Shown in pieces: positions 45,320 through 55,421 of a stretch of 64,000 bases of DNA (the stretch's first letter is position 1; each line of letters begins with the position of its first letter). Below the pieces are notes generated by a model, which worked only from the letters and a program-made list of their open reading frames with translations, made no database searches and was not told the origin of the DNA. The stretch spans positions 38,143,850 to 38,207,849 of the forward strand of contig OX155952.1 in assembly GCA_944548615.1 (NCBI GenBank). The letters are read 5' to 3'. This DNA is from Micropterix aruncella. Its lineage: Eukaryota > Arthropoda > Insecta > Lepidoptera > Micropterigidae. Both the position numbers and the translations under genes were made by a program.

Positions 45320-45496
45320 TGTTGAATTGTTCCAGTCAGGAAGTTCCGCGTAAATTAAAGTCCTAGCAAAAATGAAAACGGGACGCGATGAGAGAAAAAA
45401 ACACAGCGACTCAGTTTGAGGTTACAAACATTTATTGTTGTGACAGTTCTGTGCTAGTGTTGCCAGACTTGCAACGAAAAACCATAATATTCAATA
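45320..45496 (-). repeat. Copia 3' LTR (177 bp)
   Basis: On the element's strand it starts TATTGAATATTATGG and ends CAATTCAACA, near-complementary ends of the copia type (first base pair TA, not the usual TG). Confidence 0.92.
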
Positions 45497-45508
45497 CTCC
45501 CACTTTTT
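45497..45508 (-). promoter_or_regulatory. Copia polypurine tract
   Basis: Minus-strand AAAAAGTGGGAG directly adjoins the 3' LTR; primer for plus-strand synthesis. Confidence 0.8.
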
Positions 45509-45598
45509 GTTACAAGTCAATGCCAAAATCAAAATAAAATTGAGAATACAATTAACCAACAAATTCAAAATTAAGATTAATTCCTTGAATACTCTACG

Positions 45599-48580
45599 TT
45601 AATTATTTGGCATGACATTCATCAAAGTACAAAAATGTTGATGTTTTGGCCTTGATAATGCCTTTGTCATTATATCAGCTGTCTGCTCATCCGTCTGAAC
45701 GTATTTTAGCTCAAATATTCCGTCTTCGAATTTCTCTCGGATGAAGTGATATCGCACGTCGATGTGCTTTGTCCTCTTGTGAAATTCCGGGTTCTTCACA
45801 AGTCGAATTGCGCTCTGGTTGTCCATGAAAAATATTGGCACGTCCAATTTCGATTGCTGTAGCTCGCACAACAAATTTTTCAGCCAAACCAATTCCTTTA
45901 TGGCATGTGATGCTGCCATATATTCGGATTCTGTTGTAGACAGTGCAACCGATTTTTGTCGTTCTGATCCCCAACTGATAACGCTTCCTCCGAACATGAA
46001 AACGTATCCTGACGTCGATCTTCGCGTACTGACGTCTCCAGCGTAATCGGCATCGCTGTATCCACAAAAATGTAAATCGTTTTCTGTCTCGAAGCGAATT
46101 CCCATGTCCACCGTGCCCTTGACATACTTTAAGATGCGTTTTACTGCATTCATATGGGCTGCAGCTGGTTTTTCCAAATATCTGCTGACACTTCCAACTG
46201 CAAAGCTGATATCTGGCCTGGTAGCGACAGCCAAATACATCAGACTTCCAACTGCTTCACGATATGGAAAATCGGTCTCTTCGTCTGTTTCAAAATCTCC
46301 AAGATTCTGAGAAATGTCCAATGGTGTTGACACTGCATTGCAATTCGTCATGTTAAAACGATCAAGTATCTTTCTTGCATATCCCTGTTGGTGAATGTGA
46401 ATCGATCCGTCAGATCGCTGATCAATTTCGAGTCCCAAAAAACATTTCAGGTCAAATATTTTTATCTCGAATTCCTTTTTCAAGTGTCCGATGACTGGAA
46501 CAATGGCTTCCTGCTTTTCCGCCGCAATCAATCCGTCGTCGACGTAAATTGCCAGAATTAGCATGCCGTTTTCTCCGTTGCAAACGAAAACACATGGATC
46601 CGATTCACTTGCTTTGAAACCAAATTTGTTGATGAACAAAGTAAACTTTTTGTTCCAACAGCGCGATGCCTGTTTCAAACCATATAAGCTTTTTGATAGC
46701 TTACATACTCGCCCGCTTTCATCATCATATCCAATCGGCTGGCTCATGTAGACATTCTCCTCTAAATCTCCATTTAGAAATGCCGTCTTGATGTCAAACT
46801 GCTTCAACTTCATTTTCTTCGATGTCGCCAACGCCAGGATTGCTCTGATCGATGTGAACTTTACCACCGGGCTGAAAGTTTCGTGGTAATCGATGCCATA
46901 TTGCTGCGTAAATCCCCGCACTACCAATCGCGCCTTGTAGCGATCAATGCTTCCGTCTGGATTCTGCTTGACTTTATAGACCCATCGATTATCTATAACT
47001 CTTTGATCAACTGGTGCCTTAACCAAAGTCCACGTACGATTTTCAATGAGTGAATCGTACTCCTCGTTCATGGCCTGTTTCCACTGTCGGTGGTCACTCG
47101 ATTTAATCGCCTCTTCAAAAGTTCTTGGCTCTTCGGTGACTGCTAACATTGCCGAATGATGTCCCGATGCGAAATATGTCAAACGCTTCGCTGCTGTAAT
47201 TGTGTTTCGATCGCGCAAACGCCGATTTATGACATTTCTGTTGTCAAGGTCGCATATCGCACCACGTTCCTCGCGTTCCTCTGGAGTAAAGAGTTCCTCT
47301 ACATCCTCATCATTTACATCATCTTTATTTGCGTTTGTTGTAGCCTCGATTCGTGAAATCTGATTCACCTTGAACAGCATCTGGAACAAACCGTTTCTAC
47401 GAACTCCCACTGCAACTACGTTTCCGTTTTTCAGCAGTTCGCAACGTTTGTTGTCCATGCTCAGCTGATGTCCATGATCTGTCACCTTTCCTGATGAAAA
47501 TAAATTCATCTGAAGATCCGGTACGAATAGAACTCCCATGACTCGCTTGCGAATCCAATCATTGCCATTGAAAGCGTGAATGCTGATGTCGCCTTTGCCT
47601 CGAGCCACAATTCTATCGCCATTACCTATCTTCACTTGTTTGGATATTTCAGTGAAATTCTCGAACCAATCGCGCCGGTGACTCATGTGATCAGTTGCCC
47701 CTGAATCTAATATCCAAGTGTCTTTGTCTCCACTCGTCGCTGAGTGACAAATGAACGCGTCGACCGAGCCATCTTCTCGTTTCTCGTCAGAGCTATGCTT
47801 CTTCTCTGGGCAGTCCCGCTTCCAATGACCTCCTTTTCCGCACTTAAAGCACTTGCCTTTCGGTTTGTCGCCTTTATTCGTCAATTTGTTGTTGCTGTTC
47901 GACGAATTTCCCTTTTTGATGTTGTAGGTTTTCTTGGGAAAAGTTCGCTTAGCTATCAGCGCTTCCACCTCTTCGACTTGTCCCTGCGATTTCAGGCGAA
48001 GCTCTTCTGCCATTAATCGCGCTCGCAGATTTGTCAAAGTTTGACTTTCAGAACTTGCAGATTCCCATGCACTGTGAAAATGATTGAATTCAGCAGGTAA
48101 CGTTATTAAAATTTTCGAAATTACCATGGAATCGGATATGGTCTCCTTTTGATCTCGCAGCTGTTGCACAATTTCCATTAATTTCGATAAGAACGTCGCA
48201 ATATCATCTCCTGCCTTCTTCGCATAACTGTAATACTTTTGTTGCAAAAGTAGTGTGTTTGCCTTCGATGTATGCTCATAGGTTCCTCTGAGCATTTCCC
48301 ACATCTCGTTTGCTGTCGCACAGGTCATAATTTGCATTACCGCCTGCCTTCTGCATGCTGTCGAAATGATTCGTCTCGATTTGGCGTCTTTCTTCTTCCA
48401 AACGACGATTTTTGTTGCATAGTCCGGCTCTGCAGCCGTTGGCTTCTCTTCGGCTCCATCGACAATATCGAATAATTCATTGTCCTCCAGAATTTGACGC
48501 ATTTGGAATTTCCATGTCAGCCAATTGCAAGACTCACCGACACCTTCCAATTTTTCGATATTTATTCGATAACCTTCCAT
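45599..48580 (-). CDS. Copia Gag-protease-RT-RNase H polyprotein lacking integrase
   Basis: I start at the ATG at 48580 (MEGYRINIEKLEGVGESCNW); the frame stays open further upstream but without a better ATG. The product is 993 residues. Domains: copia-type Gag about 1-240; CCHC knuckle CFKCGKGGHWKRDC at 244-257; protease signature WILDSGATDH at 289-298; the first part of the pre-integrase region, to about 405 (GLFQMLFKVNQ); then directly RT at about 515-760 with FDIKTAFLNGDL, SLYGLKQASRCWN and the catalytic IYVDDGLIA (YVDD 679-682); RNase H at about 838-970 with YSDADYAGD, STTESEY and MDNQSAI. The HHCC finger and DD35E core, normally about 350-400 residues between protease and RT, are absent and the junction is in frame. 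Everything else looks catalytically intact. Confidence 0.93.
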   Translation of the reverse strand: MEGYRINIEKLEGVGESCNWLTWKFQMRQILEDNELFDIVDGAEEKPTAAEPDYATKIVVWKKKDAKSRRIISTACRRQAVMQIMTCATANEMWEMLRGTYEHTSKANTLLLQQKYYSYAKKAGDDIATFLSKLMEIVQQLRDQKETISDSMVISKILITLPAEFNHFHSAWESASSESQTLTNLRARLMAEELRLKSQGQVEEVEALIAKRTFPKKTYNIKKGNSSNSNNKLTNKGDKPKGKCFKCGKGGHWKRDCPEKKHSSDEKREDGSVDAFICHSATSGDKDTWILDSGATDHMSHRRDWFENFTEISKQVKIGNGDRIVARGKGDISIHAFNGNDWIRKRVMGVLFVPDLQMNLFSSGKVTDHGHQLSMDNKRCELLKNGNVVAVGVRRNGLFQMLFKVNQISRIEATTNANKDDVNDEDVEELFTPEEREERGAICDLDNRNVINRRLRDRNTITAAKRLTYFASGHHSAMLAVTEEPRTFEEAIKSSDHRQWKQAMNEEYDSLIENRTWTLVKAPVDQRVIDNRWVYKVKQNPDGSIDRYKARLVVRGFTQQYGIDYHETFSPVVKFTSIRAILALATSKKMKLKQFDIKTAFLNGDLEENVYMSQPIGYDDESGRVCKLSKSLYGLKQASRCWNKKFTLFINKFGFKASESDPCVFVCNGENGMLILAIYVDDGLIAAEKQEAIVPVIGHLKKEFEIKIFDLKCFLGLEIDQRSDGSIHIHQQGYARKILDRFNMTNCNAVSTPLDISQNLGDFETDEETDFPYREAVGSLMYLAVATRPDISFAVGSVSRYLEKPAAAHMNAVKRILKYVKGTVDMGIRFETENDLHFCGYSDADYAGDVSTRRSTSGYVFMFGGSVISWGSERQKSVALSTTESEYMAASHAIKELVWLKNLLCELQQSKLDVPIFFMDNQSAIRLVKNPEFHKRTKHIDVRYHFIREKFEDGIFELKYVQTDEQTADIMTKALSRPKHQHFCTLMNVMPNN

Positions 48581-48990
48581 TTCTTCTGTTTTCGAATTGC
48601 CGGATTTGAAATTTTCCGAAAAAAACTTTTCAATTTCAATCCAAAAGAAAACTCGCTCCCGAAAACTGCGCGTTGAGAAAAACGTTTTCCTTGTACCACG
48701 CGATGATGAAATCACGCACAAAAAACAGCTATCGACGCACCACAGTTTTTCAGACAGAAAAATTGCTGATTCTAACCTCAAAAGTAATCGCTGCACCCAC
48801 TAAAAAATACCGCACAAAACGAAATGACACTTTTGTTTTTGTCCGTTTATCTAAAATCGCACTAATTCAGTTGAATTATTCCACGCGATTTAAAACGATT
48901 CACCAGAATAGTCACTTTCTCCGCTTGCACTATTTCAGTCGCGAAAACCGCGTTTTCAGCATTTGCACTTTTCTTTACACAGTCGTCGTG

Positions 48991-49006
48991 AGCTGGGCCC
49001 ATAACC
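48991..49006 (-). promoter_or_regulatory. Copia primer-binding site for initiator tRNA-Met
   Basis: Minus-strand GGTTATGGGCCCAGCT directly follows the 5' LTR. It complements the anticodon stem-loop region (CUGGGCCCAUAACC) of initiator tRNA-Met, the internal half-molecule priming known for Drosophila copia. Confidence 0.88.
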
Positions 49007-49183
49007 TGTTGAATTGTTCCAGTCAGGAAGTTCCGCGTAAATTAAAGTCCTAGCAAAAATGAAAACGGGACGCGATGAGAGAAAAAAACACAGCGACTCA
49101 GTTTGAGGTTACAAACATTTATTGTTGTGACAGTTCTGTGCTAGTGTTGCCAGACTTGCAACGAAAAACCATAATATTCAATA
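49007..49183 (-). repeat. Copia 5' LTR (177 bp)
   Basis: Same length and, as read, the same sequence as 45320-45496. It contains the promoter for the element's RNA. Confidence 0.92.
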
Positions 49184-49243
49184 AAGGTGTACGAGTATTT
49201 ACATAAAAATTGATTTAATCAAGTACAAAAACAAATAGGCGCA

Positions 49244-49909
49244 TATTGAGATGTCAACTACAACGGGCGAGCCCGTCACCACAGGACGTTTTAACGATTC
49301 GTCGTTCTATCGACCTGCAGTGAGCGTAGAAGACTTTGGACATAACAATCCAACGTCTAGCTACGCCACAACCCGTAAGAGTCCAACGCCTTACCGCGAG
49401 TTAGCCAGGAATAAACCCGGCGGGATCGAGATACTCGCGCCCTTACTTCCAATTGTGACCAGATTTCTCCGGTCTCTCGATTGGTTCCGAGTTCGAGGTC
49501 GCTTGCGCGGTCCTCTCCCTTACGAAGCGGTGAAACGGAGTACACCGAATCTATCGCGGACCAAGGCGTCCTTTGCCCGGCTCTGAACCGGGATCGGATG
49601 GCCAATGGTCATTTCAAGAGCAGTCGCCGTAAGGTACGCAACCACCCCCGCTCTATAGGAAAGAATACAGTTCCCAGACTCCCCCGACTGTTAGTCGGAG
49701 AGCACAATCGATTGACTTGCGCCGCACGGTGCGCAGACCGTCCAGGAGCGCCAGAGGTTTGATTCCCAGGGGAGACTGGTTGACCCAGTGTCCTACCCAG
49801 GTTCGCACCCCGTGCGTGGAGGCCGTCGGATGGGTGTTGACCCGTGAGTGTGACCGACCCTGAACACATGGGTCATCGTGGCCAACTCATCATGGGCCCG
49901 TTAGCTCCC
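49244..49909 (-). repeat. R660 repeat family, full-length reference copy (666 bp)
   Basis: Flanked by a perfect 14-bp target duplication AACAAATAGGCGCA (49230-49243, 49910-49923). The sense strand is minus: 5' TGGGAGCTAACGGGCCCATG ... GTTGACATCTCAATA 3'. Near-identical to 12661-13328 and 9644-10317. It has no poly-A, no TIR and no convincing ORF. Target duplications of 10-15 bp and 5'-truncated relatives indicate LINE-machinery retrotransposition. Near its 3' end are two hairpins, AACGA(CGA)ATCGTT and ACGGG(CTCG)CCCGT. No obvious tRNA- or 5S-like head with A and B boxes was found, so it is not a standard SINE by sequence. Confidence 0.8.
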
Positions 49910-49923
49910 AACAAATAGGCGCA

Positions 49924-50289
49924 GTTTGGGCCCACCGTAAAACATCATTATAAAATTGATCTGATTGAGCCGTGTACTCCCGTTGGGCCAGGTATGTACA
50001 AGTCGTGCGCCGTATTTCTGTTTTCTTTTCGGCGCTGCAGTAGCTCCCGCATTCGCTATGAACTTGGAGGGTATATTATATTCCTTTCAAAACGACGTTT
50101 CCTCTGACTGACATGCTCTATATTTCCAAACATATATACGAGTCATATCAGACGACATCTTTAATTATTTCGTAATCTTTAAATTAATATCAATTTTTCA
50201 CTTATATTTGGGCGACTATCATTATTGCCTCACTTTAAGTCGTAGTAGTGCTCCGCGAAGTTGTGTTAGCAAAAAAATTGTAACATCAA
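49924..50289. other. Unassigned sequence
   Basis: Nothing recognised between the R660 copy and the RTE fragment; the middle is somewhat GC-richer. Confidence 0.4.
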
Positions 50290-50655
50290 TAATGAAACAC
50301 AGAAAAAACGGAGAGACTGAATGTACTGAGAGAACAAATAGCGAAAACAGGTGGAATAAAGAAAGGTCTAAAACCACTAAGAGAATACACTCAATGGATA
50401 CTAAACATGAAGACTAATAATACGAAGAAAAATGAGAAATCGACGACCGAAACATTATCAATATCTAAAGTAGCGACAGAATTCTATAAAAGTTTATACA
50501 CGGAGACTGACAAAACAATACCAATAGAGACAGAAAAGGATGATTACGATGAAGAAATACCATACATATTAGAGACCGTCATAAGAGCTATAAATACAGA
50601 AAAAATGGAAAAGCACCTGGAGACGATAACATCTCAAACGAACTACTGAAACTCC
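50290..50655 (+). pseudogene. RTE-type LINE ORF2 fragment (endonuclease-RT linker)
   Basis: Readable blocks on the plus strand: LREQIAKTGGIKKGLKPLRE, SISKVATEFYKSLYTETD, EEIPYILETVIRAINT, then after a one-base shift near 50606 APGDDNISNELLKL. These match the stretch just before and at RT motif 1 in RTE-clade LINEs (FYKxLY; ...KAPGxDxIxNELLK). The endonuclease and the rest of RT are missing on both sides, so only about 120 residues' worth survives. Confidence 0.7.
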
Positions 50656-50973
50656 CTAACCATAACATCCAAACAGGTGACACAATATATCCCATTACTC
50701 TACCATAAGTATAAGTATTACATAACTATAGGTATATCCCATTACTCCCTTAGATATTAAGTTTACATATATTATTAATTTCTGTCTTATTTTCGTATTA
50801 TGTTTATTATTGTAACTGTACTAATTTATTATGACCACTGTACAACAATTAAACTTGTTATATATTAATGTGATTCCATAAACATTTAGTCTGCATGTCA
50901 CATAGTAAACTGACACAACTCGAAAAATGTACTTTTTCAGTAGAACGTAAAATTAAAAAAAAAACTATTGTTA
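50656..50973. other. AT-rich sequence, nothing recognised
   Basis: No repeat or frame between the RTE fragment and the Helitron. Confidence 0.5.
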
Positions 50974-51518
50974 TCTATAAATATATAAAACAAAGTCGGG
51001 TTTGTTCGAACACTTATAACTCGAGAACGGCTGGACCGATTATCGTGGTTTTTGATTTGTAGTATTTGTCTCCGTCCCGAATAGCAGAATAACTAATAAA
51101 AACCAAAATTGGAAAATTGACAAAAAAATAAAATAAAAGAAAAAACATTTTCCCATACAAAATGTAAATCCGTGTTTTTCTCATGGTCAGTTGTGCGTGG
51201 CATGTTCACGTGCGCCTAATAAAAAAACAAAAAATGTCGTAAGTATATTACAAGGTGCCTCAATGAAAAGAATTAAAACGAGTGCATTCCATGCTGACAC
51301 GCGTTTAATTCAATCATGTCTTGCTGACACGCGATTGATGTACTTAATTTTTGTACTTTTATATTTCTTTTTGTGTTATTATCGTAATAAAGTAGTGAAC
51401 TTAATATTTATTTTGTATTCATTTTATTACTTTCATAAAATCATAAATTAAGTTCAGCTAATCTGTAACACGACATTCATTAACTGTTAGGCGGTACGAA
51501 GTTCGCCTGGTCAACTAG
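50974..51518 (+). mobile_element. Non-autonomous Helitron (545 bp)
   Basis: Begins TC after A (A^TCTATAAATATATAAAAC), ends CTAG before T (51515-51518). A GC hairpin AGGCG ... CGCCT (51489-51508) sits about 7 bases before the end. The early block TTATAACTCGAGAACGGCTG and the ending GGCGGTACGAAGTTCGCC are features I associate with a common lepidopteran Helitron group. No RepHel gene. Confidence 0.75.
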
Positions 51519-52358
51519 TTATTAATAAAATGTCTTTCACAATACTAATCGTTAAAAAATATTATAATATAATAATATATGAAAAGATGTAATTTGATAT
51601 TGTTGTTGTCATGTTGATCTTATAACATAAGAGAGTGAGATTAAACATTAAATACTGCAGTATATAAATCGGCAACCACCCTATCCCAAATTAGAAGTGA
51701 CATTGATCTGTGAAGCATTTAATAAAACATATTACAATGAAAAAACGAGCACTACTTTTTTCCAGCGGCGAAACTTTGAAGTACAAAGTTCGCTTATAGA
51801 ATGGAACCTTGTAAATTTAGCTACATAATTAACTCAAAATCATTAAGTTTTGAGTTGTGTCACTGTCTAAGTGATGTGCGATATTTTGTCACACAGGAAA
51901 GTTCAACCGGACACCCCTCGTTCAACGAGATACGTTCTCACGTCAAAAAATATTGAATTTCTAGCTTGATCAAAGTTCCACTCCGTGTTTCCTTCATGAA
52001 TTATTTCGTTCTGAATATAACTTGAATATTGGCTTATTAAATTATTGAGCGACACCATTACCCAATATAACTCCGGAGGGGAAGTCTGATCGTCGTCGTC
52101 GTTAAGAAAATGCTTGGTAATTATGTCGTCATCTCGAGGGCGACGGAAGATCCGACGACCGGATACGCCAAAATCAATAACCTATCCGGACGTTCAAAGT
52201 GATATTACAATTTCCGCTCAAATCGACGTCAGCCATCTCGCCGCTATCGGTGGCTACCGGCAAGGCGGCGATGATATTCAATATAAAGCCTGATATAGAC
52301 GCCTCGGAATCTAAGTAACAACTATATTTTTCGCATTAAAATATAATTTACTAGAATG
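51519..52358. other. Unassigned; GC-richer patch at 52080-52310
   Basis: The patch has CGTCGTCGTCG and CGACGTCAGCC words and no long frame. No repeat partner in the window. Confidence 0.4.
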
Positions 52359-52371
52359 TTGAATTACAACT

Positions 52372-53500
52372 AGAGCTGTCAACTACAATGGGCGAGCCGG
52401 TCACCTCAGGAAGTTTTTAAGATATTGATCGTTTTGTCTCCTGTGAGGTGAGCGCAGAAGACTTGGACAAGCATGACTAAAAACAATCCACTAATAAGTT
52501 AATAGTTTTAAAAAAAAACACTAAAAACACGCTTTTGGGCTATGATACGATATTCACATACATACGGGCCCACGGCTATGATACGATATTCCATCATGGA
52601 GTGCCAGTGCCTATCTTCCGGCTTCATCATCAGACGTTGAAACCTAATCGTGATCAAAGTTCATTCCAAGACTTTTCTAACAAGTCCAAACACAGCTATG
52701 ATACGATGTTCCATCATGAAGTTGCAGCTCATATCTTCCGACTCCATCATCAGATCAGTTCGACAGTACCATATTATTATATTGTCATCAGAACTACATA
52801 CAGCTGCCAATTTTCATGACGCTACGATCCTTGGAAGATGGTTAAACTAGTTACCTTAGATTCCATTACATAGTTAGTTACATACAGGTCGACCTAATAA
52901 AAGCGTGTTAAAAACAATCCGTCTAGCTACATCACCTGTCCGTCAGAGGCCAAAACCTTACGGCGAGGCACGGGGAAAGGTTCCCAGCGGGCAGCCTCGC
53001 CCCTGACTACAAGTTTGGGAGGATATCTCCGTCTGGAATTGACTTTCACCATGCCTCCTACCTCCTGACTGATTACATGATCGAGGTCGCTTGCGCGGCC
53101 TTATAAAGCGGTGATTCAGTGTCAACCGAATCTATCGCGGACCACGGCATCCTTTGCCCGGTTTATTCACCCGGGATCGGGTGGACGAATGGTCGTTTCA
53201 AGAGCAGTTGCCATAAGGTTAACAACCACCCCCGCTCTATAGGAAACATTACTGTTCCCAGACTCCCCCGGCTGTTAGTCGGAGTGCACAATCGATTGGC
53301 TGACGCCGCACGGTGCGCAAACCGTCCAGTAGCGTCCGAAGATTGACTCCTAGGGGATAATGGCGCGCAGGCCAGCGTCCTACCCCGGCTCTCCCTTCTG
53401 CGTGGAGGCTGCCAGATGGGTGTTGACCCGTGAGTATGACCGACCCTGTACGAATGGGTCTTCGTGGCCAACTCCAACAGGGCCCATTAGCTACCAAATA
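52372..53500 (-). repeat. R660 repeat family, copy split by a 419-bp insert
   Basis: The 3' module is at 52372-52489 and the remainder at 52921-53500. Outer target duplication of 13 bp with one mismatch: TTGAATTACAACT (52359-52371) and TTGAATTACAGCT (53501-53513). Intermediate in divergence between the young copies and the old ones. Its sense 5' end, TGGTAGCTAATGGGCCC, matches the family start. Confidence 0.72.
52490..52908 (+). mobile_element. SINE-like insert (419 bp) with 12-bp target duplication
   Basis: Interrupts the R660 copy and duplicates TAAAAACAATCC (52478-52489, 52909-52920). The 3' end GACCTAATAAAAGCGTGT resembles the tail of lepidopteran RTE-related elements. The body repeats GGCTATGATACGAT three times. 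A short inverted copy of the tail (AACACGCTTTT) lies near its 5' end, as after 5' inversion. No ORF. Confidence 0.6.
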
Positions 53501-53513
53501 TTGAATTACAGCT

Positions 53514-53870
53514 TGGGATGGAGCTTTGCTGCAAGCACTTGACCCTCTTATCTAGGCACAAAAGGCACTTCAAAGAGTAATAAATAAAAAGCCTTCCCGG
53601 TATCCTACTGACAGAGGCTGTACAAAGAATTTAAATTGTCAGTCGTTCATCGGATATACGCTAAGGTAATCCTACTTTCCTATTACCATGAGAATCACTG
53701 TATATTTTCAACACACCATAAAATCACCCGAGCAACAGCAAATAGACAACACTTTATCCCAAAAGAAAAACAAAATTTCGGTCAAAAGTCGGTCAAAAAG
53801 ATAATGCCTTACACTTTGAAGAGAGAAGTTCTAGGAACCACACATTTCCTTAAAATGGCAGAACTCTGAA
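53514..53870 (+). pseudogene. LINE RT C-terminal fragment, decayed
   Basis: Plus-strand text WDGALLQALDPLI, AQKALQRVINKKPSRYPTD, then an eroded tail, corresponds to the thumb-to-C-terminus region of Jockey/CR1-like ORF2 (W-x-GA, L-x-QKxxLRxIxxKP-x-RYPT). The LINE at 60977 has the same region (GWGGCTRST, AQKCILKIIARKPYRFPSDT). Several in-frame stops. The R660 copy to its left inserted at or near its edge. Confidence 0.6.
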
Positions 53871-54289
53871 ACAAGAGGGTATCATACAACATTATTTTAC
53901 ATTTTTTTCCGCCAGGTGTTCCAGAAGCTTTATATCTACGAGATGGGGAAGAGGGATAAATTAACCCTGACGATAATGATATCAAATCGATCCGAACTCT
54001 GCAACGCAAACTGACCCTCCTAAGTGCCTGCTCAACTAACCTGGGGCTTAATTAACAGTAACAGTTAAGCGCCTATCGGCCATGTCAAAGGCAATAATAT
54101 ACACAGTGAGAAAATATAGGTACATAGACATATATATTTTGTAGCCCATTGGAGTTGTTATATATAATATGACGTAAATACACGGCGACATGGAAACGAG
54201 ATTTAAAAATCACAATATTTTCAGCAACTTCAAAATCTTGAATCTGACCTAAAGGATCGACACAAGCAAAAATTAATAATTAAAATGGT
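53871..54289. other. Unassigned sequence
   Basis: No feature recognised. Confidence 0.4.
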
Positions 54290-54700
54290 AAAAAACAGAA
54301 GGGAACTAATGTGCCAAAAATATTGCTTTTTATTTTATACGTTATTAGATTGCTCAATGCCATAGTACGTTTTGGCAACCAGGTACATATAGCATTGTAC
54401 GGCGAAACTGACAGCAATTTATTTAATTATCTATAATAACATTGACAGTGAATGATTATTTTATAAATTACTGATTGATTATAAAAAACCCAATATTTCA
54501 ACAAATTAAAACAGTAATGATATTGAATTATTATTGCCATCTATCGCAATTTTAGATTTCTCACAGAGTCTGATTTCATCACGGAAATTATACGAGAGGC
54601 AAAATCCTATCTATTCGTCTATCTGAACTTTAAATTACGTATTTTTTACGCATCGAAACCTGTATACCATACCTTATTTGATATTGTTATCTTTTTCTAA
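54290..54700 (+). repeat. Diverged paralogue of 44244-44650
   Basis: Aligns in order with the 240-bp repeat and the sequence after it (GCTCAATGCCATAGTACGTTTT against GCTCGACGTCATAGTGAGTTTT; AAACTGACAGCAATTTAT; AATTACTGATTGATTATAAA). It has no LINE inserted. Confidence 0.6.
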
Positions 54701-55421
54701 ACAGTATTAAAATAATAAGAGCTACATACGTTTCAAAAATTATTTTGATGTTATATTAATATTTTATTTCGAGATAACCGTATAGTCGTGTCTAAAACGC
54801 TATCTATACTGCGTCGCCATATTAAACATAAGAAAAGGTTATTGAAACTATGAGACCATATGAAACCATCTACACGTCGCGTTACATAGCAAAATTCTAG
54901 ATGCCGACCCTAGTACGGCACTTAGAAATCTAATATGCCATATAATCGATGATATTACTTTGAATTATTATTACGAAAAATAACTATACGAAAAATAGGA
55001 AATGATATTCCTATAATTGTAGGGAACTTTCCCGAGAATTTAAATCTATGTACGGCCATTCGTGTAAATAAATACGGCTGAATCAGATAGCCACTGAAAA
55101 AGTGGGTTGTACGTTTACACGATAAAATAACAGAACACGCTTTATTTATTTTTTTAAACTCAGTTTTCCACGGCGAATACATTCCTTTAAATAGCAGCGC
55201 CTATTTGCGCGAGAATTCAAATTACATCAAAAAAAGCTTTACGACAAGCTTTTACAGCAAATATAGTAGTCTTTTTGTTAGTTTTATATTGTTTTCTAGA
55301 CTTTTAGAAATGTCTATATGTGTAAACGTATTTTTAGTTGAAGTGAGACAATACCGTCAAAGAAAAATGTATTGTATTATATTCAATTCAATTCTTTCCA
55401 ATTCTTTATTAGGAAATAAGG
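54701..55421. other. Unassigned AT-rich sequence
   Basis: Two frames near 54955-55182 and 55205-55546 are open but show nothing recognisable. Confidence 0.4.

Larger units (their letters stand above)
45320..49183 (-). mobile_element. Copia LTR retrotransposon, full structure but integrase deleted
   Basis: 3,864 bp with 177-bp LTRs (45320-45496 and 49007-49183) that I read as identical, a 5-bp target duplication AAGGT (45315-45319, 49184-49188), a primer-binding site, a polypurine tract and one long minus-strand frame. The frame carries Gag, protease, reverse transcriptase and RNase H but not integrase. Identical LTRs and an undamaged frame mean very recent insertion. Confidence 0.93.

Noticed and set aside
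49260..49900. R660 considered as an rRNA or tRNA gene because of its GC content and hairpins
   Set aside because: No 18S, 28S, 5S or tRNA signature could be aligned, and target duplications show it is a mobile repeat.
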